A stretch of 64,000 bases of DNA, taken from assembly GCA_016647705.1 (NCBI GenBank), contig CM028328.1, positions 44,878,647-44,942,646 of the forward strand, in the 5' to 3' direction. This document shows, in pieces, positions 11,993 to 23,540 of the stretch. The position numbers and the translations under genes were made by a program. The stretch is from Eucommia ulmoides (Eukaryota; Streptophyta; Magnoliopsida; Garryales; Eucommiaceae). Positions within the stretch are counted from its first letter, which is position 1; each line of letters begins with the position of its first letter. Under the pieces are notes generated by a model. That model was given only the letters and a program-made list of their open reading frames with translations, was not told where the DNA came from and made no database searches.

Positions 11993-12065
11993 AAAAGAAA
12001 AACCCAGACTCACAATAGGAAGGAAGTGAGGGCAAAAAAGGGTATAAAATTAGTACGATTTGCGG

Positions 12066-12216
12066 ACGTAGTGAAAACCCAAAAAGGCACTACAGGAAAA
12101 AAAAGTTAGGATTGTAGCAAGATACAAAACCACTGACCTAGTAAAAACCCAAAAAGGCGTTGAGGAGCAAAAATGTGATAATCAGCCTTAGTGAAAACCT
12201 GAAAGGGCGCTAAGGG
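12066..12216 (+). repeat. Post-pol hairpin module 1, three copies (G1)
   Basis: Three units carry the core GTGAAAACCCaAAAaGGCRCT or a variant, at about 12066-12093, 12136-12166 and 12184-12216. Copy 1 pairs TAGTG (12069-12073) with CACTA (12088-12092). Copy 3 pairs CCTTAG (12186-12191) with CTAAGG (12210-12215). Homologous units with other stem sequences follow the G2 pol at 27913-28062. Confidence 0.75.
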
Positions 12217-15200
12217 AAAAAATGGCAAACACAAGCAATAAAAAAACAAAACAACAAGAGAAATCGAATTTTAGCCAAAACTTTGCTTATCTGAGAATTT
12301 TGGATTTGTCTAAAAACCAACATGATACAACTAGGCTGACTACATTAAAGAAATTTAACTGATAATGCTACCAACTTTGGGATACAAAAGAAGACGGGTT
12401 GGAAGCTGCTAGAGATTTGGAAGCCTCTAATAAGTAACCAAGTCTAAGTTTATACTCTTAAAGAAAAGTGAACTTCTAAAAATGGATAATATACTTGACT
12501 ATGCAATTCTTGTTTAGAAAACTCTAACTTCTGATTGTTTTATGCTATGTTCTTTCATGACTAACATTTGAGTACAAATGAGTAGAAAAGACAAAATGAC
12601 ATAAGAGCAGAGTAACGGAAGCAAGACAAACTTGACAAATTACCCAAAACCCAATTCGGCATAAGGATATCTCACGTCATCACCAAATCAGTCATACACA
12701 ATGCCTCAAATTCCCACGATAGCTAACAATAACAATACAACCTCTAAGAATACTATCATGTGATCTAAATTCATTAAGAAGCCATAAAACGGGAAAAACA
12801 CTGTGCACCATAGGACGCCAGGTTTTCAACCACAAGACAAGTGTGGTACACTTCAAAGACTACCTCCAAGAAACATCCTTAACAAAAGAAAAAGACTATC
12901 ACCAGACGAAGGTATGCCAACTCTCGAAGAAACAAGTTGGTATACACTGTTCAAACGACAAGTTCGAGGAATGGGGACGGGGCTTTTTTTTATTCTAACA
13001 ATAGTTTGACAGACAAAAATGCAGGAACTGAACACGTTCATCAAAATGCCGGCTTACAAAGATAAAACATTTGAAGCAAAGAGGACTAAGACAAAATGAG
13101 GAAGTTCACATTCAAATTCCGACAAACAGTAAGTCTTGACAATACAGGTAATCACTCTTACCAACCCCTAATTAGATACAATTCACAAAATTGCACGACT
13201 AGCAGTTTACACCATTCGGCAAACTCACGAATTCGTCACCCCGACAAATGGCGAGACAAACCAATTTAGCTTCACAATCTTATAGCTAATCAATCTCCTC
13301 CCCATCCCATTGGCTGGGGTATACTTCACACTATCGATAATCACAAATCACACAATAGGAAGTGTCGGATTAGTTTCTCCAATGTAACTTATCCAGTCGT
13401 CACCTTAGTCTACGACTGGGACACATGTCATCCCGTCTATGTTTTCCAGATGGGAACTATGCGTCAGCTCGATTCTAGGCAGTGTTTGAGATACGTAGAA
13501 AACTCTCACGGGTTTGGTTGACAAATTTGGACTCACCAAAAGCCTTAGGAACTACGTGTTAGCCTGATTCCCAACAACGTCCGGGATATGTAGGAAACCC
13601 TCGTGGGTTTGGTTGATAAATTCAAACTCATCAAAGAAACAGGAACTACGTGTTAGCCTGATTCCTGGCAACGTTTGGGATACAAAGGAAACCCTCATGG
13701 GTTTAGTTGACAAAATCCCAACCATGTGCAATGAACTATGTGCCGACCTAATTCTCAACTATCTGAGATACGTAGGCAACCTTTACATGGTTCGGACACG
13801 TCCTTTAAGTTGCAAACTATTTATGGGCATTGAACTTAGTGTCAATCAGATTCCCTGTGCAAAAATACCCTGTAGCATTTCAACCAGATCTTTGGTCGAT
13901 CAACAATGAACGTAAGAAACCCAAGTGGGTTCGGTCGAAATAAAAAATAAAAAAATAAAAAAAAATAAAAAAAAAAATAAAAAAGGACGAGTATCATCTT
14001 CATGATGCTCTCTCAACCCTAGACCAGGGAACATCTCTAGGAATAGTTCATTGACCCTCTTGAGAAAAGATATATACGCTCTCCTTGTTCACCAAATAAT
14101 AAACGATGCCTAAACCATGAAACTACGTCCAATCTGACTCTTGCCAAAACCCAGGATACATATGAAACCTTCTATGTTGAGCATTGACAAAAATCCCACG
14201 TCAATCAAGATTAAATCACATCATAAAACACTAAAAATCCTCATGTAGTTGCGCCAAACCATACATCCCCCACTTAGATTCCAAATGATGAATCCCCCAA
14301 TCATTTGGAATTGAACCAGATCAAATATGACAATTACCCAACAATCCGTATCTGACCATACTAGACTTTAACTAGCCAAGGAAGAATTAGGTATTAACTT
14401 GAGTCTTAGTAAACACTAGGATAGGCAAAACCTTTACAGATTGGGTTGTCACCTTAAGCAAAATTTCTTCATCCTCAACAGACTGTGCTTCGACCTGTCC
14501 TTGGTAAACCACCTAGGTACATAGGAGACCCAAGCCAGTCCGATCAAAACCAGAGAGATATCCGCATCATGATATTCTCTTTGCCCTATATCGGGACACA
14601 TCTTTTGAGAAGTCCCTTGACTTCCTTGAGAAGCTGACTACCAATTTTTTTGTTAAGAAGACAAGAAAAGATCTTGTGCTCAAACTACATGTCAACCTGA
14701 TCCTCAATAGATTACCAAGGTACGTATGAAGCCCTTACGGGTACGATTGACAATATGAGATAGCACAATGAGGACCAAACTACATTTCGACTAGATTCCT
14801 AACCTAGGAACTTAGTGTATGTAGGAAAGCCAAGTGGGTTTTGGTCATCCGACGATTACTAGCCAGAACCAGTGATGCCAATAATACCAAAAAAACAACA
14901 ATGGGGATTTCCAAACTAAAATGGACACTACAAATTGCACGCTCAGTTCAGGATACAAAGGTGACCCATAAGGGCTCTGTCGTATCCTTGGAAAATACAG
15001 GAAACAGTCATGTACCCAACTAGAGTTGGGGTACATTATATTCGTTTTCTTAAATCTAGAATCTGAGACGGCACTAGCCCCAGCTAGAGTTGGGGCATAT
15101 TATATCCAGTTTCTCCGTTAAGACTCTGTGATAAGAGTTACCTCAGCAAGAGTTGGAACACATTATATTAGATTTTCTCCCAGTAGAGTTTCTTGATATA

Positions 15201-15379
15201 AGACTCGCACTAATCCCAATCATAATCAATGCAAAACTTCAAAAATATGAAAACTATAATCCCTGGAAATGAACAAGCATCGTCAAGCCTCAGTCTATGA
15301 CTGAGGCATATTTTATCCAAGGTTAAAATTTTCCTCAAAAAGTTTTCTAGTCCTCATCAGACAGTCCCATGTGGAATGT
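12217..15379 (+). other. G1 3' UTR, first part
   Basis: This is non-coding sequence between pol and the 3' LTR of G1. Module 2 hairpin units (aactacgt ... cctgatt ... gatacgtagg) lie at about 13548-13615, 13642-13708, 13732-13795, 14119-14168, 14682-14750 and 14776-14846. Module 3 hairpins (CCCAAC-AGTTGGGG type) lie at 13300-13319, 15015-15030, 15078-15095, 15139-15160 and 15288-15306. An A-rich tract sits at 13938-13985. The small open frames in this stretch cross these modules and have no protein-family resemblance. I see nothing else in 12217-13290. Confidence 0.6.
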
Positions 15380-16800
15380 TGATAGGTGTAAATTACCTGT
15401 CTATTTCTAAACCGAATATTGTTAGTTTTCGAGTACGTTTAGTACTTTTTAGTATATTTTTATTTTTTTTGTATTAAAACAGGTGTATGGGTGAAAATGT
15501 ATGAAATCGGAGCATAAACGATGAAATCGTATCGAGAACGGCGATAAACAAGAAAGAAGACAAGATTCTGAAAACAGCAGCCTACCGCCTAGGCATCCAG
15601 ACCACCACCTAGGCAGTGAAAATATAGAGAAGACCCTATCTTGCTGATTACCCAGTAGCACGGTGGTGAAACATCAGGATGGTCCTTAATACACTGAATT
15701 CTCCACCGCCTAGACGAACATTAAACCGACATACCCACCACTGCGGCGGTCAGCTCTGCACCAGAATAGATATTTTTTAGGATATTTTGCTTATTTATAC
15801 CCCCATATCTTTTCCTCTCCTCTTCCTTCTTCCGTCCATAGGAGACCCCTTAGGGTTCCTATATTATTAGAGAGTGTTTTGGGGGAGCTCACACAAATCC
15901 AAAGGGGAAGAACACAAAGTAACGAAGGAAAAGCGATCATGGAATGCTCTTAGCGACAAATCTTAAGATTATGGCTAGTTTCTCTCGTTTTCCTCTTCAT
16001 CTCTTATCTTAGGATTATTGTTTGAGCATGTTTAGCTCATTTTACATTGTATAAACAGTTAGGACCATGAGCTAAACATGGATTGTAATAGAGCTTAACA
16101 TATTATTTATGAAAATATAGTTTTGGTGAAGTTTGTGTTTCGTTTATGGTTGTTCCTTATAATTTCAATTGTGTTGCCGTGTTTTCTATGATTATATGCT
16201 AGTTTAGATATATCGAGAATATGGGGTTTGACACACGGGAGAGGTAACCCCGGATTCGGACTAGGGTAAACACAACACGACAATCTAATGACCTAGGAAG
16301 GTGTTAGAAAGTGTGCAATCGATGACGCTGGGGCGAGACTCACGTGACCTAGAGTCATTAGGATATTGAGGGGGACTTTGGCGTTGACACAAAGTCACAT
16401 ATTCCCTCGTCTTACACTCAGGAGAGGTGGCAAGGGAGTTTACGAACCGAGATTGTCGGATACGCCGAACGCTGTTAATGTTAACTAAAACGAGATCAAA
16501 TGCATTTAAGTAAATAGAGTTAATCCCTAGGCAATCTAATCCCCTAAACAATCTCACTATAGTATTTATAGTATAGTTAATTTAATTAGTATTTTAGTTT
16601 AGTATTAGTAATAAATAATTAAATTCACATTTTTAGCGCCTAGATAAAGTTAGATTATGATAATCGCGGTACTAGATAGTAATCTCAACCAATCTCTGTG
16701 GATACGATACCCGACCGAAAGGTCCACTATACTAAAACTTTATCTTTAAGATTGCGGATAAATTGCGGCGAAAGTGGCAGCGCATAAATTGCAGCCACCA
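15380..16800 (+). mobile_element. LTR C, inverted relative to its element
   Basis: A complete LTR of the A/B/D family begins TGATAGGTGTAAATTACC and ends GCAGCCACCA. At its 3' side it carries about six more bases (ATTTTG) resembling the LTR/primer-site junction of D, then joins a reverse-complement LTR start. It contains CCGCCTAGGC palindromes at 15585-15740. A 90-codon minus-strand open frame (16285-16557) is not supported as coding because it spans conserved LTR sequence. Confidence 0.85.
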
Positions 16801-16807
16801 ATTTTGC

Positions 16808-16842
16808 TAGATAGATAATTTACACTTATCAAATACCCCCAA
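16808..16842 (-). promoter_or_regulatory. Purine tract and truncated 3' LTR start
   Basis: On the minus strand, TTTGGGGGTATT is followed by TGATAAGTGTAAATTATC, the start of this LTR family, which stops after about 24 nt. This is the expected plus-strand primer and the first bases of the 3' LTR of the element read from 20193. It fixes where the inverted LTR was joined. Confidence 0.7.
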
Positions 16843-18730
16843 ACTCGGAATTTTGCTAGTTCTAGAGCAAAATACCCACACACTACGAGAAAATAGTAAA
16901 ACTAATTACAAAATTGAAAACGAAAAACACTAAAAACAAAAATGTGTAAGTTTTGATTATCATCTATCGACCGAAAGATTTTCCCTCATCAGCCCCCAAT
17001 CCTATCAAGTTCAAGTATAAATCACACCATGTGGTGTTCTAAATTTTCAAGGTTCAAAAATAGTAAGCGTCATTCTAGATCCTGTTTAAGTGTGTGTGAT
17101 TAAACTCAAATATACTACTATCCATTGATTAGATGGGATTATCCCTCAATATAGTTCATAACTAAAACCTTTGAGGTATAGGGAATCCATACGCCTGACC
17201 CGGGATCTATTCTCCACTAATGTAGGCTCGGAGATTCAAAAAGATCAATAGGGCTTGGTTTGGTTTTGGAATAATGCTCACAAGTACCATAGGAATAGAA
17301 AATAGAAATCATTAAGATTGAATGATACCCGAGGCACAAACGTTTGTCGCTATCACTCTCTCGTAACCCCACATAAACACAACCCTGAACAAGAATTTAA
17401 GAACTTTGTATTCACTTGTCGAACGAACGAATTTTTTTATTTTATTTTTTTTGACATAACACACCCCTAAACTCATTCGAATTTCTACAATTTTAGGAGT
17501 GTGCAAAAATTGATTAAGTAACACACCCCCAAAGTTATTCAAATGTCAAAAAATTTAGGAGTATGCAAAAAGGAATTTAAGAGAATGACAAGTGAATACA
17601 CTAATACTAAACCAATAACAATTTGTCCAAAACCCCGATCGCTCACTTCAAGTAGCATAAATTAGTGCTAACTTGATTTCTCTCAATTTGAAACTTAGGC
17701 TTAGCGACAATGATTTAGAAAAATTTAATTGGATAGAGTATTGATACGTGTTCAAAAGTGAAAAGATTATTGGCTTCGATAAGGTAACGAGGGATAAAAT
17801 TTTCAGGTTAGCTTCAAAAGGTTCAAGCGATAAAATGAATGCCTATATCATATCTCCTGAACAACCTCGCCTAGGATTTCGCCTCGAATTTCCCCAAAAT
17901 CAAGTTTTAGAATCCCTATTGTCATGAAATTGAGTGAAGGATAATCGGTTTCAAATCAATTAGATAGTGCTATATTGAGTTTACGTGCTCATGCATTTAG
18001 GATCTACAATAACTTTTACTAAGACGATACGTTAAGCACATAGAACACCCATGAATGAGCTTTGCGCTCGACCTCAAAACAACAAGGGGACAGACTCATC
18101 ATCGGGTAAAGGCCCAGATAACGTCAAAACTCAGCACAAAACAACAACTAAACTAAACAACTAATCCTAAACAAGCATGCACACGATAAAAACAGTGAAA
18201 CTTAACTAATAACATAAACACATACTAAAACATACTACACATCACCACCAACTTAACACAAGCATTACCCAAAATGACCCGTCAGCGATCCCAATGACAG
18301 TATATAGCATGATATTGAAGACGGGGGTATAGAACACGTACCTGGGAGGCGAGAGGATCTCTCCTCTGTTTCAAATCGACGGAGATAGATTTAACTTATT
18401 TTAGGACTTGGGTTGCCTCCCAAGAAGCGCTTGGTTATTGTCGTCAGCCCGACACATTCAGAATGCCCTCAAGCTTGGCGGGATATTGCTTTGTTCGGCT
18501 TGATCTTTCAACGACGCGTCTCACCGACTTATGTGCGTGGCCACGCACTATAAACGGTTTGGAATCCCGTTTAAAGGGATGCATCAATACCTGTCGATCT
18601 AACATCTCCAAGTACCCTGCATAAGAAATACAAAAACAAAACTACAAAGAAAAATTATATACACTAAAAAATGCCTAAATTAAAATCAAGTTATTTACTT
18701 ACAATATCGATAATAACATTCCTTTTCTAA
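16843..18730 (-). other. Internal non-coding region of the inverted-LTR element
   Basis: No open frame of note and no gag or pol motif is present. On the plus strand it carries blocks I associate with the non-coding parts of plant gypsy elements, such as CCCCCAAACTCGGAATTTTG at 16836-16855 and GGGTTGCCTCCCAAGAAGCG at 18410-18429. An A/T-rich piece at 17430-17580 has a short duplicated block, ACACACCCCYAAA, at 17460 and 17521. Its size (1.9 kb) and lack of genes mark the element as non-autonomous. Confidence 0.6.
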
Positions 18731-18748
18731 TCCCCAGCAACAGCGCCA
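18731..18748 (-). promoter_or_regulatory. Primer binding site, tRNA-Asp type
   Basis: The minus strand reads TGGCGCTGTTGCTGGGGA. That matches the complement of the 3' end of plant tRNA-Asp (TGGCGCCGTTGCCGGGGA) with two differences. It lies 6 nt inside the end of LTR D, as expected for a 5' LTR on the minus strand. It fixes the orientation of the element. Confidence 0.85.
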
Positions 18749-18754
18749 AAAACT

Positions 18755-20193
18755 TGGTGGCCGCAATTTATGCGCTGTCACTTTCACCGCAAGTGTACGA
18801 ATTAAGTTTTAGTATAATGGACCTTTCGGTCAGGTATTGTATCCACAAGGATTGGTTGAGATTATTATTGAGTACCGCGATTATCATAACCTAACACTAT
18901 CTTAGCGCTAAAATGTGAATTTAATTATTTATTACTAATACTAAACTAAAATACTAATTAAATTAACTATACTATAAATACTATACTGAGATTGTTTAGG
19001 GGAGTAGATTGCCTAGGAATTAACTCTATTTACTTAAATGAGTTTGATCCCATTTTAGTTAACATTAACAGCGTTTGGCGTATCCGACAATCTCGGTTCA
19101 TAAACTTCTTCGCCACCTCTCCCGAGTGTAAGACGGGAGAATACGTGACTTCGTGTCAATGCCGAAGTCCCTCTCAATGTCTTAACGACTCTAGGTCATG
19201 TGAGTCTCACCCCAATGTCATCGATTGCACACTTTCTAATGCCCTTCCGGGTCGTTAGATTGTCGTGTTGTGTTTACCCTAGTCCGTATTCGGAGTTACC
19301 TCTCCCAAGTATCAAACCCTATATTCTTGATATATCTAAACTAGCATATAATCATAGAAAACACGGCAACACAATCGAAATTATAAGGAACAACCATAAA
19401 TGAAATAAAAACTTTACCAAAACTACATTTTCACAAATAATATGATAATCCCTATTACAATCCATGTTTATCTCATGGCCCTAACCGTTTATACAATGTA
19501 AAACAAGCTAAACAATCTCAAACAATAATCCTAAGATAAGAGATGAAGAGGGAAACAAGAGAAACTAGCCATAATCCGAAGATTTGTCGCTAAGAGGGTT
19601 CCGTGATCGCTTCTCCTTCATTGCTTTGTGTTCTTCCCCTTTGGATTTGCTTGAGCTCTCCCAAAACACTCTCTAATATCATAGGAACCCTAAGGGGTCT
19701 CCAATGGCCAAAAGCAAGAAGAGGAGAAGAAAAGATAGAGGTATAAATAAGCAAAATATCCTAAAAAATATCTATTATGGTGCAGAGCTGACCACCGTGG
19801 CGGTGGGTATGTCGGTTTAATGTTCGCCTAGGCGGTAGAGGAGGTGGTGGATTAAGGACTATCCTGATGTTTCACCGCCACGGCGGTGGATTTCACCGCC
19901 GCGGCGCTGGGTAATCAGCAAGATAAGGTATTCTCTGTATTTTCACCGCCTAGGTGGTGATCTAGACGCTTAGGTGGTGGGCTGTTGTTTTCAGAATCTT
20001 GCCTTTTTGCTTATTTTCCACCGTTCTCAATACGATTTCATCGTTTATGCTCCAATTTCATACATTTTCACCCATACACCTGTTTTAATACAAAAAAGAA
20101 TAAAAACATTTTAAAACATACTAAAACGTATTAAACGTACTCGAAAACTAACAATATTCAGTTTAAAAATAGATAGGTAATTTACACCTATTA
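18755..20193 (-). mobile_element. LTR D, 5' LTR of the inverted-LTR element
   Basis: A 1.44-kb LTR. On the minus strand it starts TAATAGGTGTAAATTACC (TG mutated to TA) and ends GCGGCCACCA directly before the primer site. It is homologous to LTR C along its length. By eye the two differ at very roughly one base in seven, so they are old. It holds the best set of GC-rich palindromes of the family (19791-19990). A plus-strand frame at 18992-19258 crosses conserved LTR sequence and is not considered a gene. Confidence 0.85.
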
Positions 20194-20889
20194 GATGTCG
20201 CCAAGAAACTCCACTAGGTGTTGAGTTTCCCTGAGGGTCTTTGCCCGATGTGAATTATCTCAATCATTTTCAATCTTGTATTGAAATGACGACCCAGGAA
20301 TCAATTTTCCTAGCCAAGAATTTGTTCCACCAAATATTGGTGTACTTCACAAGTCCTAACTACATTTGACCTGATTTTCATATAAGTTTGAGATATGTAG
20401 GTACCCCAATGGGGTTCGGTCAAGCCACCACAAAAATCAACGTCGACCTCAGTCTCAAATTGACTAGACACCCCGGATTTGATTTCTCTAACCCAGAACC
20501 ATTCCACCCAATCTTGATTTACTTTAAATGCTAGAACTACATGTGACCTAATTCTCATTAATTTGAGATATATAGGAAAACCCTTTAGGGTACGGTCACA
20601 ACCAGGAGCCGATTGACCGAGTGTCATCCTCCTCAACTCCTATAGGATAGACCATGCATCATTCTTTAGGAACAATATTTTAATTTCGTAGTGTAATGAA
20701 AATAGCCAATGTATTTTAATTTCATAGTGTAATGTAGACAACCAGCCAGATAATGTTTTACAAATTCCAGACAATAGTATAGCGTAGCAGTAGAATTTAC
20801 TTTACATGCTAGAACTATATGTCACCTAATTCTAATTAATTTGAGATATGTAGGAAAACCCTTTGGGGGTATAGTCACAACCGGTAGTG

Positions 20890-21340
20890 GATTGACTGAA
20901 TATCGTTTTTCTCACAAACATGATCCGATTAACCGATTATCGTCCTCCTCACAAACAGGAGCCAATTGATCGAGTGTCATCCTCCCACCGCCTATTAGGT
21001 TCGACAGACTATCGTCCTCCTAACAAACAAGATCCAATTGATCGATTATCATCCTCCTCACAAACAGGAGTCGATTGATTGGGTGTTATTCTTCCCACCT
21101 CTTTTTCCAATTTATCTAAGTATCGTCCTCCTCACAAACAGGAACCAATTTGTCTAAGTATCTTCATCCTCATAAGCAAGAGATGATTTATCTCAGCATC
21201 GTCCTCCTCACAAACAGGAGCTGATTTATCTAAGTATCGTCCTCCTCACAAACAAGAGCCGATTTGTCTAAGTATTATCCTCTTCACAAATAGGAGCCGA
21301 TTTATCAAAGTGTCGTCCTTACCACACCCTATAGGATTAG
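20890..21340 (+). repeat. Tandem array, period about 39 bp (G1 3' UTR)
   Basis: Eight or more degenerate units are built on ATCGTCCTCCTCACAAACAG followed by GAGCCRATTTRTCTAAGT. Successive CCTCCTCACAAAC cores are mostly 37-40 bp apart (21013, 21052; 21125, 21162, 21200, 21239, 21279), with wider gaps where units are lost. It lies between the hairpin modules and the purine tract of G1. Confidence 0.85.
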
Positions 21341-21610
21341 ATATATCACCATCCTCCAGGAATAAAGACATATAGGATTCAGACGCGTTACCATCCTTCC
21401 AACAGTAGTCTCCCAAGGTTGATTGTTCGTCAATCCTTCGATATACACAATGGTAGAAGTGATTAATCGTTATCCTCGTCGAAACCTCCAGGATCAGGTA
21501 TGTCTCCATCCTTTCAGATAGATTTAAATACTTGTCTTTAATTTCCATATCTAGGTAAACAAAATGTTTGTGTCTCTTTCTTTGTCATTACGAGTAAACT
21601 CGCATGACAT

Positions 21611-21621
21611 AGAGGGACAGT
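21611..21621 (+). promoter_or_regulatory. Polypurine tract of G1
   Basis: AGAGGGACAG immediately precedes TGTAGACACC, the LTR start. This is the usual position of the plus-strand primer next to a 3' LTR, so 21622 begins the 3' LTR of the upstream element. Confidence 0.7.
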
Positions 21622-23540
21622 TGTAGACACCGCATTTTCTCTCATGTAGTTAGTGTCGAATCAAGTATAAATTTAGATAAACTTGAAACTCAAGTTTAAA
21701 AGGAATGAATTTCTACCTGAGATCACACTAGGCGATATACAAAAATAACCAAAAACATAACAAAAATGCAAAAATGTTAAATTTGACAAAATACAGATAA
21801 GAAAAAGTTTTGGGTCAAAATTAAAATTCCTAAGATATAAGGAGGTCTCAAAATGACTTTACTGAGGTTTGATTTTCATCAATTCATCTTTAGTATAGGT
21901 ATTTATTAGTCTTTAACCTTAAATCACAGGACATTTCAAACAATTAACTCGGTTACCCCACCCCTACTTTGAAACATTTACTTTTCACTGAATCTTGTCA
22001 AATTTAACACCAAAAACAATTCATTATCTTATCAACACCAAGCCAAGGAGAAAATGAAGTAGGCTACTTAGGGACAACTACATCCCCTAAGTAGGTTTTT
22101 GTTCTTGGGTTCTTAGCTAGAAACTCAACGAACTGCGACCACTGATTAACCACCAGCCAATGACTGATCAAGGAGAAAGAGGAAAACACTTAGACAAGAT
22201 CACATCCCTTAAGTAAGTATGCTTCTACCAAACCCCCCATGATTCTTGGTTGATTTTGTGTATATTGTCTTGTATATAGTAGGATTTTGCAAATAATATA
22301 TTTACTTTCATGTCTTTAACACATAGAACCCATAAAAAATCAACAAGCCCTAAGAACAACCTAACAAGCATTTGATTTTGTCAAGAACATTAAGCAAACA
22401 CCTAATCCAAACCATAACAACCAAATTAGGGTTAAATCATACAAAAATAATTCAAGAGCATTCAAAGCATGCCAGCAGTTGTACATATTCTAAAAGATTC
22501 TCCCCAAGAACATCGTATTTCTTTTTTCCTTTGTTTAGCTAAATAAACACACATATATACATATATACTTATATACTACACCGAAAGACCCTTGTTGCTT
22601 AGAACTCGGGATAAAGAGAGTGCCTTTATTCCTTCAGGGATATGTGTGATTCTTATTTAGAAACCTTCATGTTTTCTTTAGTTACAAGTAAGACTGCATA
22701 AATATATGGTATTTATTTTCACTTTTTAACTCATAACTCACACACAAACACTAAACTAATCAAAGCAAAGGAGTTCGTTTGAGGTTCTTGACAAAATCAA
22801 AGGTTTGTTTTAAAGTTGTGATTCAGGTTTGTTTGACCAAAACTAACTAATAATCAACCAACTCTTAACTAAACTAACTCAGATTTAACCAAAACCAACC
22901 TATCTTTTCAAACATAACAGGATTGAACTACGTTCGACCTGATCTTTGGCAACCACCCAAAGTACGTAGGCAACCCATAAGTGTTCGATCACGCCTCCAA
23001 TAATGAATCCAGTTTTCAATGAGACAGGAATGAACTACGTCTAACCTCATCTTTGGTAACCACCCAAAGTACGTAGGCAACCCTTAAGGGTTCGGCCACT
23101 CCTCTAATAATAAACCATGTTCTTTCCCAAACTAAAACGAACCACGCAAAGACCTGATTCACATTAGAGATACGTAGGCAACCCACGTGCGGATTCGGTC
23201 ACATATCCGAACAACTTAGTCTTAGTTTATATTTTATTTAGTATAGCATGCATATTTACATATCTATTTGTATATAAACTGTTATTGGGTATTGCTTACT
23301 AGTTTTAGTTGTTGTATTTACTTGTTTTCCAATAAATCATGTCAAAAATACATTAAAAAAAAAATTAGAAGGGGAATTATTTGTGTTTAAGTAAATCAAA
23401 GAAAACTGCTTGGAAAGTGTTTAACAGTGAATATCTATTTAGACTAAGGTACCGTCCTCGAACAGGTGTCATGGGTTATCTAACATCTTTCCCAAGCATA
23501 ACCAACTCTCGAACTTAAACAATATCTCTGGTACATAAAC

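Larger units (their letters stand above)
15380..20193 (-). mobile_element. Non-autonomous LTR element with an inverted 3' LTR
   Basis: The unit is read on the minus strand. The 5' LTR is 20193-18755, a primer site complementary to tRNA-Asp is at 18748-18731, and a non-coding internal region follows down to 16843. A purine tract (16842-16832) precedes about 24 nt of a normal 3' LTR start (16831-16808). There the sequence switches to a complete LTR in the opposite orientation (15380-16800, plus strand). Outer flanks are AATGT (15375-15379) and GATGT (20194-20198), four of five bases matching. This suggests that the rearranged molecule was inserted as one piece. No gag or pol is visible in the 1.9-kb interior. 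Family: same LTRs as solo LTRs A and B; the primer site fits Athila-type elements. Confidence 0.7.
20194..21621 (+). other. G1 3' UTR, second part, to the purine tract
   Basis: It resumes the G1 3' UTR after the nested element. Module 2 hairpins are at 20358-20420, 20532-20594 and 20809-20880. A tandem array (20890-21340) follows, then ordinary UTR with the block TTTGTCATTACGAGTAAACT (21581-21600), which is the paralogous empty site of the hAT MITE found in G2. The polypurine tract AGAGGGACAG (21611-21620) precedes the 3' LTR. Confidence 0.7.

Noticed and set aside
16285..16557. Open frame in LTR C and its counterpart in LTR D (18992-19258)
   Set aside because: Both come from the same conserved LTR block with CTTACACTC repeats; the reading differs between copies and lies across a likely U5.
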